DNA of 64,000 nt from Dyella sp. 2HG41-7 (GTDB taxonomy: Bacteria > Pseudomonadota > Gammaproteobacteria > Xanthomonadales > Rhodanobacteraceae): positions 2,418,001-2,482,000 of the forward strand of contig NZ_JAJEJV010000004.1 of NCBI RefSeq assembly GCF_021390675.1, given 5' to 3'. The notes under the pieces are model-generated. The model worked only from the letters and a program-made list of their open reading frames with translations, was not told the origin of the DNA and ran no database searches. Positions 36,894 through 46,295 of this stretch are shown one piece after another (positions within the stretch are counted from its first letter, which is position 1; each line of letters opens with the position of its first letter). The position numbers were made by a program, and so were the translations under genes.

Positions 36894-37556
36894 ATGGCAC
36901 TGGAACTTCAAGCGTTCGTGCACTTGCTGTTCGTCGGCGTCGTAGCCCTGTTTCCGGTGGTGAACCCCATCGGCACCGCATTCGTGGTTATGCCTTATTT
37001 CGCCCACCTCGATGAGGCCGGAAAGAAACACGCAGTACGCAAAATCACCCTGTATGCATTTTGCATATGCACGGGAACGCTGATCGCCGGCGCATGGATC
37101 CTCAAATTATTCGGATTATCGATCCCTGTGGTGCGACTGGCGGGCGGCATCATGATCTGCAAAATGGGCTGGGAACTTCTCTCTTCCGATAAAGAGGACA
37201 ACGCCGATAGCAGCAAGGATGTCGGGCAGACCAAGCGCCGCGACATCGAAGACCAACTGTTTTATCCGCTGACGTTTCCTTTGACCACGGGCGCTGGAAC
37301 AATTTCCGTCCTACTGACATTGAGCGCGCATGGCGCGTCCGCCGACTTACGTCAACTCGCATACAACATGGCGGCCATTCTTTTGGCCATCGTGGTGATG
37401 TGCGCGTTGGTCTACGCGTTCTATCTCAATACGCAGCGCATTGAGCGCTACCTTGGCTCGCAAGGCGAACGAATTTTCAACCGCCTTATCGCGTTCTTTA
37501 TTTTTTGCGTAGGACTGCAAATCGCAGTCACCGGGCTCAAAGAGCTATTCACTTGA
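36894..37556 (+). CDS. MarC-family inner-membrane protein
   Basis: A 220-residue polytopic protein with about six hydrophobic segments. FVGVVALFPVVNPIGTAFVV is the first helix signature of MarC/YchE/YhgN proteins; VVRLAGGIMICKMGWELL and the FYPLTFPLTTGAGTISVLL helix are also conserved. A charged cytosolic loop (residues about 98-122) separates the halves. The family was named after the mar locus but is not a proven drug transporter; function is unknown. The upstream GCGCAT/ATGCGC dyad (36849-36864) is a small hairpin of unclear meaning. Confidence 0.92.
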   Translation: MALELQAFVHLLFVGVVALFPVVNPIGTAFVVMPYFAHLDEAGKKHAVRKITLYAFCICTGTLIAGAWILKLFGLSIPVVRLAGGIMICKMGWELLSSDKEDNADSSKDVGQTKRRDIEDQLFYPLTFPLTTGAGTISVLLTLSAHGASADLRQLAYNMAAILLAIVVMCALVYAFYLNTQRIERYLGSQGERIFNRLIAFFIFCVGLQIAVTGLKELFT

Positions 37557-37679
37557 GCCGATCCTTGTACCTGCCTTTGCGGGGAATGTGATCGCCAGTG
37601 CCACTGCACGCTGTACCGTGGTAGCGTTCGAGATATCTAACGTAAGCCGGATTGGGGTCCATCACTTTCGGAGGGTTCC

Positions 37680-37913
37680 ATGCTCGTCGACATCTACCGA
37701 GGCGGGGTTAACCCGAGGCAATTCGTTGCCGTTCCGACCGGACGCCCCTTGCCAACCGCACACTTGCCGAACACGGCCGATCTGGCGGAGCTCCATCTCT
37801 ATCTTCAGGGAACCGACATCGCCTCAAGCGGCGAATTCTCTGGCGTGGATGTTCAGGCTGTCTTGAAGCAGGTCGTCGACGACGGCTTTGCGTTGTTTCA
37901 GACTTCGCCTTGA
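37680..37913 (+). CDS. small hypothetical protein
   Basis: A 77-residue, soluble, slightly acidic protein that I do not recognise. MLVDIYRGGVNPRQFVAVPT at the N-terminus suggests a short beta-sheet, followed by LAELHLYLQGTDIASSG and an amphipathic VQAVLKQVVDDGFAL helix. A strong GGAGG site 6 bases before the ATG supports translation. It precedes the degenerate region at 37959-38694. Confidence 0.65.
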   Translation: MLVDIYRGGVNPRQFVAVPTGRPLPTAHLPNTADLAELHLYLQGTDIASSGEFSGVDVQAVLKQVVDDGFALFQTSP

Positions 37914-37958
37914 TGAGTTGAATTCCATTCGTCGCGCGGGGTGATGGTCGGGGAGCCT

Positions 37959-38391
37959 ATGGCGGAGCAGAACAGCATCACGCCCAGTGAAGTGCATGAG
38001 GCCATCTACCAAGACAAACTGTTCTTGGAATATATGCCGACGATTACGCTCCAAAAGCATGGAAGCTGCGTAGGGTGCGAAGCGCTGGTGCGTTGGCGAC
38101 GATGTCGATCCGGATGAAAGCAATTTGATCGTCCTGTCGCGGCAACCGGTTCCGATCATCAAGTTGGATTGGGAATTCGTCGAAAACCTGACCCGATCTG
38201 GAGAGAAGGGATTGAGCCAGATTTCCGCGTTCCTCCGCCTAGAGAATCATTATGTCGTGGCGGAAGGCGTCGAGACGCTGGAACAGGAACGGCTGCTAAG
38301 AGAAGCCAGCGTGCAATATGCGCAAGGTTGGCTGTATTCGAAGGCGATCTCAGCCGCGGATTTCAAGGCGTTCTACGCGACCAAGTCCTAA
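37959..38391 (+). pseudogene. broken EAL (c-di-GMP phosphodiesterase) gene
   Basis: The first frame from ATG 37959 encodes LFLEYMPTITLQ and CEALVRWR, the start of an EAL domain with its EAL tripeptide, then reaches TGA at 38115-38117. A different frame (+1) carries the end of the domain: VPIIKLDWEFV, the VVAEGVETLEQERLL signature and a QGWLYSKAI motif, stopping near 38391. Roughly 100 central residues, which hold most metal and substrate ligands, are missing. An internal deletion with frameshift therefore inactivated a phosphodiesterase. No active protein is expected. Confidence 0.8.
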
Positions 38392-38406
38392 GCGTCGGAG
38401 CTCAGC

Positions 38407-38526
38407 TTGTTCAATCGACAACTCAATTATCTCGTGGCGCTCGCGCAGCATCGGCACTTTGCGCTGGCGGCGGAGAGCTGCCAGGTCACGCAACCGGCGC
38501 TGTCGGCCGGTCTGCGGGAGCTGGAA
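38407..38526 (+). pseudogene. LysR-type regulator fragment (HTH only)
   Basis: From TTG 38407 the frame encodes the first 40 residues of a LysR regulator: FNRQLNYLVALAQHRHF, LAAESCQVTQPALSAGLREL. It then runs, without a stop, into unrelated sequence (EFVDAGGCVMALKYAD). The effector domain is absent. Together with the EAL remnant 16 bases upstream it marks a deletion scar. The fragment could at most bind DNA, but as a truncated HTH without a dimerisation domain it is probably inert. Confidence 0.75.
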
Positions 38527-38562
38527 ATTGCGCGCGAATTTGTTGACGCCGGAGGCTGTGTC

Positions 38563-38694
38563 ATGGCGCTAAAATATGCGGATAACGACCCCGGCCGGGT
38601 CGAAGCCCTGATCCTGCGCGCCCTGGTGCGTAAGTTGTTGGAGAAAGGAGTGCTTTCCGAGGAGGACATGTGCTCGCTTCTGCGGAACGCGTGA
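38563..38694 (+). CDS. 43-residue helical small protein (tentative)
   Basis: ATG 38563 is preceded by GGAGG at a good distance (7 bases). The predicted product (MALKYADNDPGRVEALILRA and a further amphipathic helix ending SLLRNA) is charged and helical, without a signal peptide. It continues the frame of the LysR fragment, so it could simply be read-through sequence; the independent ribosome site argues that it may be translated alone. No family recognised. Confidence 0.4.
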   Translation: MALKYADNDPGRVEALILRALVRKLLEKGVLSEEDMCSLLRNA

Positions 38695-38832
38695 TGGACC
38701 TCCACATCGTCGTTGCGAATGCGAGTGGACCCCAAGCCGCTAACGACATCATCATCGAAGGGAGTTAAATCACGTGTGGATCCGTGGACAGTCCACCTCC
38801 TTCCGACACCGCACAACATAGGATGCTCGATC

Positions 38833-39759
38833 GTGCCTTCCGTCAAATCCCAACCTGTGACTGCAAAACTTACCAAGGCCGCCATTTTTCTCGTGGCAAC
38901 CCTGAAACCCGGCGCTGAGCACGATGCGACGGTGCGAGAGCTTTGCGCGGATCTTTCATCGCTGTTGCGAGGCGTGGGCTTTCGCAACCTCAAGGGCCGC
39001 TTGTCGTGCGTGATGGGGTTTGGTTCGGACGCGTGGGATCGCCTATTTGGTCAACCACGGCCTGCCGAACTGCATCCGTTTCGGGAAATTCGCGGCGTCC
39101 ATCATGCCGTCGCCACGCCGGGCGATTTGTTGTTCCACATTCGAGCCACACAGATGGATCTGTGTTTCGAAATGGCCACGGCCATTCTGGATCGCATCCG
39201 CGATGTCGTAACGATCGTCGATGAAGTGCACGGGTTTAAGTATTTCGACGAACGCGACTTATTGGGCTTTGTCGACGGCACGGAAAACCCGGTCGACCAG
39301 GAAGCCATCGACGCAGCGATCATTGGCGATGAAGACCCGGCATTTGCTGGCTCAAGTTATGTAATCACGCAGAAATATCTGCACGACATGCGTGCCTGGA
39401 ATGCATTGCCGGTGGAATACCAGGAAGGCGTGATTGGCCGCAAGAAACTTTCCGACATCGAATTTGCGGACGAGGCCAAGCCGCCGTATGCGCACAACGT
39501 GCTGACCAACATTGTCGAAAACGGCCAGCAGCTGCAAATCCTGCGCGACAACATGCCGTTCGGCGAGTTGGGCAAGGATGAGTTCGGCACGTATTTCATC
39601 GGCTATGCGCGATCGCCCAGCCGCATCGAGCGCATGCTCGAAAACATGTTCGTGGGTCTGCCGCCCGGAAATTACGATCGATTGCTCGACGTAAGCAAGG
39701 CGGTGACGGGCACGCTGTTCTTTGTTCCTACTACAACCTTTTTAGACAACGTGACTTGA
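38833..39759 (+). CDS. Dyp-type heme peroxidase
   Basis: A 308-residue dye-decolorising peroxidase (class B-like). GFVDGTENP (145-153) contains the distal catalytic Asp148 of the GxxDG motif; His221 in PYAHNVLTN is the likely proximal heme ligand, and FGTYFIGYARSPSRIERML supplies the conserved Arg region. The start is GTG 38833 (MPSVKSQP), the first start after which similarity begins; ATAGGATG lies upstream. No signal peptide, so it is cytosolic or encapsulated. The NDH-2 gene follows 26 bases later on the same strand. A palindrome GTGGAC-A-GTCCAC (38784-38796) lies upstream and could be an operator. Confidence 0.93.
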   Translation: MPSVKSQPVTAKLTKAAIFLVATLKPGAEHDATVRELCADLSSLLRGVGFRNLKGRLSCVMGFGSDAWDRLFGQPRPAELHPFREIRGVHHAVATPGDLLFHIRATQMDLCFEMATAILDRIRDVVTIVDEVHGFKYFDERDLLGFVDGTENPVDQEAIDAAIIGDEDPAFAGSSYVITQKYLHDMRAWNALPVEYQEGVIGRKKLSDIEFADEAKPPYAHNVLTNIVENGQQLQILRDNMPFGELGKDEFGTYFIGYARSPSRIERMLENMFVGLPPGNYDRLLDVSKAVTGTLFFVPTTTFLDNVT

Positions 39760-39785
39760 AGCGATACAAAGCGCCGGAGTAAACG

Positions 39786-41108
39786 ATGCACCGAGTCGTG
39801 GTCGTAGGTGGTGGAGCAGGCGGTCTGGAACTGGTGACGAGGCTGGGAAACTGGCAGGGTGGATGGCGACAAGAGAAAGAAATGCGCATCACGCTGGTGG
39901 ATCGGCAGGCCACGCATTTGTGGAAGCCGCTGCTTCACGAAGTCGCCGCCGGCACCTTGGACACCACGATCCACGCACTGGACTACGCAGCGCAAGCGCA
40001 CTGGCATGGCTTCGAGTTTTGCCAAGGCGCGTTCAGCGCGCTTGATCGATCCTCGCGAACCATTTGCGTCGATGCGGTGATCGATGCCGATGGTCAACAA
40101 CTCTTTCCCGCGCGAAAACTCTCCTACGACACCTTAGTAATTGCGGTCGGTAGCGTCACCAATTTCTTCGACGTGCCCGGCGCGCGCGAACACACGTTTG
40201 CGCTGGACACCGTTCAAGATGCCGATCGATTCCGGCGAGCGTTTATTGCCGCGTGTGCGCAGGCGGAGCATGCAGATAGCACGAACGAGCATCGATGCGT
40301 AAAGATTGCAATCGTGGGTGGCGGAGCGACTGGCGTCGAGCTGGCCGCTCAGCTTCGACAAACCGCGCATGTTCTGGCGGTTTACGGACTTCACAAGCTC
40401 GATCCAGTCAAGGACGTTGCCATCACCGTCGTCGAGGCCGCGCCACGCATTCTCAGTACGCTGCCAGAGCGGGTATCCAAGGCGGCCACGGAGCTGTTAG
40501 CCAACTACGGCATCGAGGTGGCGTGCGGTGAGCAAGTCGCCGAAGTGACCGAGGGCGCGCTTCGCACACGGACGGGAAACGTCATCGATGCGGATGTGAT
40601 GGTTTGGGCGGCGGGCATCAAAGCGCCCGCATTTCTAGGGGGTCTGGATCACCTGACTGTGGGCAGGTTGGGTCAATTGCTTGTACGACCCACACTGCAA
40701 ACCAAGTCAGACGATGACATCTTTGCCATGGGTGATTGCGCGCAATGCCTATGGCAATCACCCAATACGTGGGTACCCCCACGCGCGCAGGCAGCGCATC
40801 AGGAAGCATCGTTCTTGCTGCGTTCGATCCAACAACGGCTTCGCGCAGACGCTTCGGCATCCTTACCTGTGTTCCATTACAAAGACTTCGGATCGCTCGT
40901 ATCGCTAGGCAAGGTCGGCGCCACGGGCAGTCTTATGGGCGGATTGATCGGCGGCCGGATTTTCGTAGACGGTATCGTGGCGAAAATCATGTATGTGTCG
41001 CTTTATCGCTTACACACTATCGCGCTCCACGGATGGTGGAGAACGATGATGGAAATGGTGTCCAGCCTGTTGCACCGAACCCTTTCGCCCAAGGTGAAAT
41101 TGCACTGA
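39786..41108 (+). CDS. type II NADH:quinone oxidoreductase-like flavoprotein
   Basis: A 440-residue FAD-dependent pyridine nucleotide-disulfide-type oxidoreductase resembling NDH-2. The FAD site VVVVGGGAGGLELVTRLG is at the N-terminus; the NAD(P)H site is IAIVGGGATGVELAAQL. LWKPLLHEVAAGTLD, VWAAGIKAPAFL and IFAMGDCAQC (FAD-binding at the far side) are characteristic. The C-terminal 60 residues contain amphipathic helices that would attach to the membrane. It would move electrons from NADH to quinone without pumping protons. It follows the Dyp peroxidase closely. Confidence 0.9.
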   Translation: MHRVVVVGGGAGGLELVTRLGNWQGGWRQEKEMRITLVDRQATHLWKPLLHEVAAGTLDTTIHALDYAAQAHWHGFEFCQGAFSALDRSSRTICVDAVIDADGQQLFPARKLSYDTLVIAVGSVTNFFDVPGAREHTFALDTVQDADRFRRAFIAACAQAEHADSTNEHRCVKIAIVGGGATGVELAAQLRQTAHVLAVYGLHKLDPVKDVAITVVEAAPRILSTLPERVSKAATELLANYGIEVACGEQVAEVTEGALRTRTGNVIDADVMVWAAGIKAPAFLGGLDHLTVGRLGQLLVRPTLQTKSDDDIFAMGDCAQCLWQSPNTWVPPRAQAAHQEASFLLRSIQQRLRADASASLPVFHYKDFGSLVSLGKVGATGSLMGGLIGGRIFVDGIVAKIMYVSLYRLHTIALHGWWRTMMEMVSSLLHRTLSPKVKLH

Positions 41109-41134
41109 CGCCGAAAGCCTCTTTTTCGCGCGCG

Positions 41135-41410
41135 CTATCCAGCGGTCAGGTTGTTGTCAGATTCCTGGACAAAGCGGGAGTAGGCAAGTTGGATATTGCC
41201 ATCGGAAAGCACCGTGGCAGTGACGGTCAACTTGTATTGAGTAGGCGCCGTTGCAACGAAGACGTTGGGTTGTCCTGCGACGGGATGAAAATCTGTGCCG
41301 GTAAAATCTACGCCGTAGGGCGTGGAGTTGAAGTCGTCCCAGGCGGCGTTGTCGTTGTCGCCCTGAGGAGGTGGCATGGGAACCGCAAGTTTGAGAGTGC
41401 CTTTGAGCAT
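41135..41410 (-). CDS. small hypothetical protein
   Basis: A 91-residue protein, probably cytosolic or loosely exported. I do not recognise it. It has an N-terminal beta strand (LKGTLKLAVPM), a GDNDNAAWDDF acidic turn and a later YKLTVTATVLSDGNIQLAY beta hairpin. ATG 41410 is supported by GAGGAGAA 6-8 bases upstream. It lies 36 bases downstream of the molybdoenzyme gene on the same strand and is probably co-transcribed with it, so an accessory role is possible but unproven. Confidence 0.6.
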   Translation of the reverse strand: MLKGTLKLAVPMPPPQGDNDNAAWDDFNSTPYGVDFTGTDFHPVAGQPNVFVATAPTQYKLTVTATVLSDGNIQLAYSRFVQESDNNLTAG

Positions 41411-41446
41411 TGCCAATTCTCCTCAAACAACCGCCCAATCACCGCA

Positions 41447-43732
41447 TCAAACGCGTTTGGCTTGCGTGACACGAACCGGAACCGATTTATAAGCTGGCGT
41501 CCCGCTAGCCTTGTCGATGTAATCCAACGGCACTAAGCAGTTGCCTTCGGGGTAGTAGGTTGCAACGGAGCCTTTTGCGATCGGGTAGGTCACCGCGATC
41601 ACACTCGTCATACGGCGTTCCTGACCTTTGCCGAAGGCTGTTTCCACGACGAGTTCATCGCCTTCTTCGATGCCTCTATCGGTGAGATCTTCTTCATTCA
41701 TGAAAAGCACGTCGCGCCGACCGAAAACACCACGGTAACGATCATCCAGTCCGTAAATGGTCGTGTTGTATTGATCGTGGCTGCGCACAGTGGTGAGTTT
41801 CAGGATCGTGCGGTCTGCAAAGACGGGGTCTTCGTGCAACCCCGTAAAGTTCAAGAATTCCGCTTTGCCGGACGGCGTATTCCAGATGCGTTCGGTGGGT
41901 GGCAAGGGCAACCTGAAACCACCTGGCACACGGATGCGTTGATTGAACTGCACAAAGTCGGGGAACACCGATTCGATGGCGTCGCGAATGCGATCGTAGT
42001 CCTCGATCAGATGCATCCAGGGCACTTTGCTATCGGGCAATGTGGCCGCCGCCATACCCGCAACGATGGCAGGTTCGGATTTCAACGCTTCCGAAGCCGG
42101 AGCCAGCTTGCCGCGCGATGCGTGCACCATCGACATGGAATCTTCCACCGTCACCGATTGCGGTCCGGTCGCCTGCATATCCCGTTCGGTGCGACCCAGG
42201 CAAGGAAGCAAAAATGTGTTCTTGCTGGTGAGCAAGTGCGAGCGGTTGAGCTTGGTAGCGATGTGCACCGCAAGTTCGAGGCGATGCATCGCTGGGAAAC
42301 ACGCCTCCGGATCGGGAAGCGCCACCGCCAGATTGCCACCCAGGCAAATCAAAACTTTCGACGTACCCGCGACGATGGCCTGCATCGCCGCCACAGCATC
42401 ATGGCCATGGTCCGCCGGCGGCTGGAACCCGAAGGTCTGCGCGATTCGGCGAAGCAAATCGGCGCTCGGTTTTTCCGTGATGCCTACCGTTCGATCGCCT
42501 TGCACATTGGAATGTCCGCGCAACGGACAAATGCCCGCACCCGGCTTGCCGAAGTTGCCACGCAGCAGCAGCAGATTGGCGATTTGCTGTACGTTCTCCG
42601 TACCCGTGCTGTGCTGGGTCATCCCCATGCCGTAGGTGATGATGGTCGCGTTCGACTTGGCATACGCCTCGGCCACTTTGCGAAGATCGTCTTCCGGCAA
42701 GCCTGACGCCGCTTCGATATCTTGCCAGGACGTTGCGCGCAGATCCGTTGCAAGCGCGTCGAATCCGTTGGTGTGTTCGTCGATAAACGCGCGATCGAAA
42801 ACCGTGGACGACGGCCCTTGCGCGTCATCCATGTCGAGCAGCGCTTTCATCACGCCTTTGAGCGCGGCGGCATCACCTCCCACCTTGGGTTGAAGATACG
42901 TGGAAGCGATCTCCGTGGCCCCAAAGGTCGCCATTTCCAGTGGGTCTTGCGGATCGGCGAAACGCTCAAGCGCGCGCTCTCGCAACGGATTGAACACGAT
43001 GATGGGGGCGCCGCGCCGCGCTACTTCATGCAGCGTGCCCATCATGCGCGGATGGTTTGTGCCCGGGTTGTGACCCATGGCGATGATCAACTCGCAATGA
43101 TCGAAGTCGTCGAGCGATACCGTGCCCTTGCCGATGCCGATGGATTTGGGAAGGCCGACACTGGTGGCCTCATGGCACATGTTCGAGCAGTCGGGAAAGT
43201 TGTTGGTGCCGTATTCGCGCGCAAAGATTTGATAAAGAAATGCCGCTTCGTTGGACGCGCGTCCCGACGTATAGAACTCAACCGCGTTTGGGTTGGCCTG
43301 GCTGCGGAGAATCGTAGCAATGCGTGCGAATGCATCGTCCCAACTGACGGCTTCGTAGATGTCCTTTTCCGGGTTGTACGCCATCGGGTGCGTCAATCGG
43401 CCTTGATCTTCCAGCTGATAGTCGCTCCATCCAATCAGCGACGACACCGTGTGGGCAGCGAAGAAGGTCGGCGGAACACGTTTGTTTGTCGCTTCCCAGG
43501 TGACGGCTTTGGCGCCGTTTTCGCAGAACCGAAACGTGGACTTATGCTCCTTATCGGGCCACGCACAGCCTGGGCAATCGAACCCTTCGGGTTGGTTGGT
43601 TCGAAGCAATGTGATGGCGGCTTCGGAGGCATTCATTTGCTCCTCGACCGCCTTGGCCGTCGCTCGCAGCGCGCCCCAACCGCCTGCCGGCGCTTTGTAG
43701 GGACGAATACCTGGAATCTCTTTATCAGCCAT
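41447..43732 (-). CDS. FdhF/YdeP-family molybdopterin oxidoreductase
   Basis: A 761-residue cytosolic bis-MGD enzyme of the YdeP group, related to formate dehydrogenase H. FDCPGCAWP (51-59) holds Cys53 and Cys56, with Cys70 nearby. The region NMCHEATSVGLP aligns with the selenocysteine loop of FdhF; here the position is cysteine 186, so no selenium machinery is needed. IIAMGHNPGTNHPRM, ITYGMGMTQHSTGTENVQQI and the C-terminal molybdopterin-dinucleotide domain are typical. Start ATG 43732 follows AGGAAGG. Substrate is unknown; E. coli YdeP is linked to acid resistance. No electron-transfer subunit is adjacent. Confidence 0.93.
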   Translation of the reverse strand: MADKEIPGIRPYKAPAGGWGALRATAKAVEEQMNASEAAITLLRTNQPEGFDCPGCAWPDKEHKSTFRFCENGAKAVTWEATNKRVPPTFFAAHTVSSLIGWSDYQLEDQGRLTHPMAYNPEKDIYEAVSWDDAFARIATILRSQANPNAVEFYTSGRASNEAAFLYQIFAREYGTNNFPDCSNMCHEATSVGLPKSIGIGKGTVSLDDFDHCELIIAMGHNPGTNHPRMMGTLHEVARRGAPIIVFNPLRERALERFADPQDPLEMATFGATEIASTYLQPKVGGDAAALKGVMKALLDMDDAQGPSSTVFDRAFIDEHTNGFDALATDLRATSWQDIEAASGLPEDDLRKVAEAYAKSNATIITYGMGMTQHSTGTENVQQIANLLLLRGNFGKPGAGICPLRGHSNVQGDRTVGITEKPSADLLRRIAQTFGFQPPADHGHDAVAAMQAIVAGTSKVLICLGGNLAVALPDPEACFPAMHRLELAVHIATKLNRSHLLTSKNTFLLPCLGRTERDMQATGPQSVTVEDSMSMVHASRGKLAPASEALKSEPAIVAGMAAATLPDSKVPWMHLIEDYDRIRDAIESVFPDFVQFNQRIRVPGGFRLPLPPTERIWNTPSGKAEFLNFTGLHEDPVFADRTILKLTTVRSHDQYNTTIYGLDDRYRGVFGRRDVLFMNEEDLTDRGIEEGDELVVETAFGKGQERRMTSVIAVTYPIAKGSVATYYPEGNCLVPLDYIDKASGTPAYKSVPVRVTQAKRV

Positions 43733-43789
43733 GACACCTTCCTCTTGACTGCTGCGCTCACATCCGTAGTACGACGATACGCGCGACCA

Positions 43790-44692
43790 CTACGGATTAT
43801 GCGCCCGATAACGAAGCGCATCGACCAACAGCGCAAACGCCGGGGACGGCTGACGCCGGCTTGGGTAATACAAGTGATAGCCCGAAAACAGCGGACACCA
43901 ATCGTCCAGCACCTGGCGCAAACGACCCGCCTCGATGTGCGGACGAACCATATCTTCGGGCAGATAGGCGAGGCCGAAACCGGCAATCGATGCAGCAAGA
44001 ATGCGTTCGAGACTATTGAAGGTCAGTCGGCCCTCCACGCGCACGTTGAGCGCGTCGCTGCCTTTTTCGAATTCCCATGCATAGAGGCCGCCGTGCGTGA
44101 GAAAGCGCAGGTTGATGCAGTCGTGTCGGGTGAGATCGCGCGGCGTGATGATCGATGGCGTGGCGTCCAGGTAAGTCGGTTTGCCCACAACCACCAAGCG
44201 CATGGGCGGCCCGATGGGCACGGCGATCATGTCCTGGGCAAGTTGTTCTCCCAGGCGGATACCGGCGTCAAAACGCTCCGCCGCGATATCGGTGAGCGTG
44301 GAGTCGCTGATCACTTCGACGCGAATATCGGGGTAGTTCGGTAAAAACGTTTCCAGCACTGGCCACAAGATGGTGGCTGCGGCGTGCTCGCTGCTGGTGA
44401 TGCGGATGGTGCCGCTGGGCGTGTCGCGCAGTTCGCTGAGTCCCGCGAGCGCCGCGTCGATATTCTCGAAATTGGGTTCCAACGCTTGCTGCAGCCGTTG
44501 GCCGGCTTCGGTGGGTGAAACGCTGCGGGTGGTGCGGGTGAGCAGGCGCAGGCCGAGTCGTTCCTCCAGCCCCTGAATTTTATGGCTGAGCGCTGATTGC
44601 GACAGGCCAAGCTTGGCCGCGGCGCGCGTGAAATTGCCTTCACGTGCGACGGTAAGAAACGCCTGCAGGTCGTTGTAGTTCTCGCCAGACAT
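43790..44692 (-). CDS. LysR-family transcriptional regulator
   Basis: A 300-residue regulator with the N-terminal winged HTH (NDLQAFLTVAREGNFTRAAA, LGLSQSALSHKIQGLEERLG) and a periplasmic-binding-like effector domain (from about residue 90). It is divergent from the CMD/AKR/ADH cluster and shares a 159-base region with it that contains a LysR-type dyad (44700-44716). It therefore probably controls the oxidoreductase genes as well as itself. The molybdoenzyme gene starts 57 bases past its stop, on the same strand. Confidence 0.94.
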   Translation of the reverse strand: MSGENYNDLQAFLTVAREGNFTRAAAKLGLSQSALSHKIQGLEERLGLRLLTRTTRSVSPTEAGQRLQQALEPNFENIDAALAGLSELRDTPSGTIRITSSEHAAATILWPVLETFLPNYPDIRVEVISDSTLTDIAAERFDAGIRLGEQLAQDMIAVPIGPPMRLVVVGKPTYLDATPSIITPRDLTRHDCINLRFLTHGGLYAWEFEKGSDALNVRVEGRLTFNSLERILAASIAGFGLAYLPEDMVRPHIEAGRLRQVLDDWCPLFSGYHLYYPSRRQPSPAFALLVDALRYRAHNP

Positions 44693-44699
44693 GACCGTG

Positions 44700-44716
44700 T
44701 CGATTTGATTAATCGA
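44700..44716. promoter_or_regulatory. candidate LysR binding site
   Basis: TCGAT (44700-44704), TTGATTA, ATCGA (44712-44716) form a 17-bp dyad that contains a T-N11-A LysR box. It is centred 16 bases upstream of the lysR start (44692) and 144 bases before the divergent CMD gene, the usual place for autoregulation and divergent activation. Confidence 0.5.
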
Positions 44717-44851
44717 TACAGATCATAAGTCCATTCGATATTTGCCGTCTTATCAGATAGGCGTGACAGGGCCAGACTGGCGCAGTCATCGCAGGCGGGC
44801 GCTCAACCACGAGCCGGCCAGCGAATCGCCACTTTCTCGAGGAATCCAGCC

Positions 44852-45175
44852 ATGGCCGACATCGCCCCGAAAACGCAGGGACCTTTTGCCGACGTCGCGC
44901 CCGCGCTCGATCAGCTTACGCAGCAGGTGTTGTTCGGTGAAGTCTGGGAGCGACACGAACTCTCCAAGCGGGACCGCAGCCTGATCACCGTCGCCACGTT
45001 GATCGCGCAATACCGCATCAACGAGCTTCCGTTTCATCTGAAGTTCGCGCTGCAGAACGGCGTTACGCGCGACGAACTGGTCGAAGTCATTACGCATCTT
45101 GCCTTTTATGCCGGCTGGCCGACGGCGAGTTCGGCCGTGGGCATAGCGCGCAAGGTGTTCGCCGAAAACTCGTGA
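44852..45175 (+). CDS. carboxymuconolactone decarboxylase-like protein
   Basis: A 107-residue AhpD-like/CMD protein. LFGEVWERHELSKRDRSLIT and the helix LPFHLKFALQNGVTRDELVE followed by VITHLAFYAGWPTASSAV are the core of the CMD family, with His residues in the typical places but no CxxC pair, so a disulfide role is not expected. It is the first of three adjacent plus-strand genes (CMD, aldo/keto reductase, zinc alcohol dehydrogenase). A GAGGAA site precedes ATG 44852. Confidence 0.9.
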   Translation: MADIAPKTQGPFADVAPALDQLTQQVLFGEVWERHELSKRDRSLITVATLIAQYRINELPFHLKFALQNGVTRDELVEVITHLAFYAGWPTASSAVGIARKVFAENS

Positions 45176-46219
<1,044 letters not shown>

Positions 46220-46295
46220 TGATCGAGCCATCGCGCGTCGATCTTGCAGATCGCGCCCTTTCCTTTAATAACCACCGTCTGCCGGAGATTCACAC

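Noticed and set aside
42722-44344. Plus-strand frame of 540 residues opposite the YdeP-type and LysR genes
   Set aside because: It spans the ends of two well-supported minus-strand genes and shows no domain; a codon shadow.
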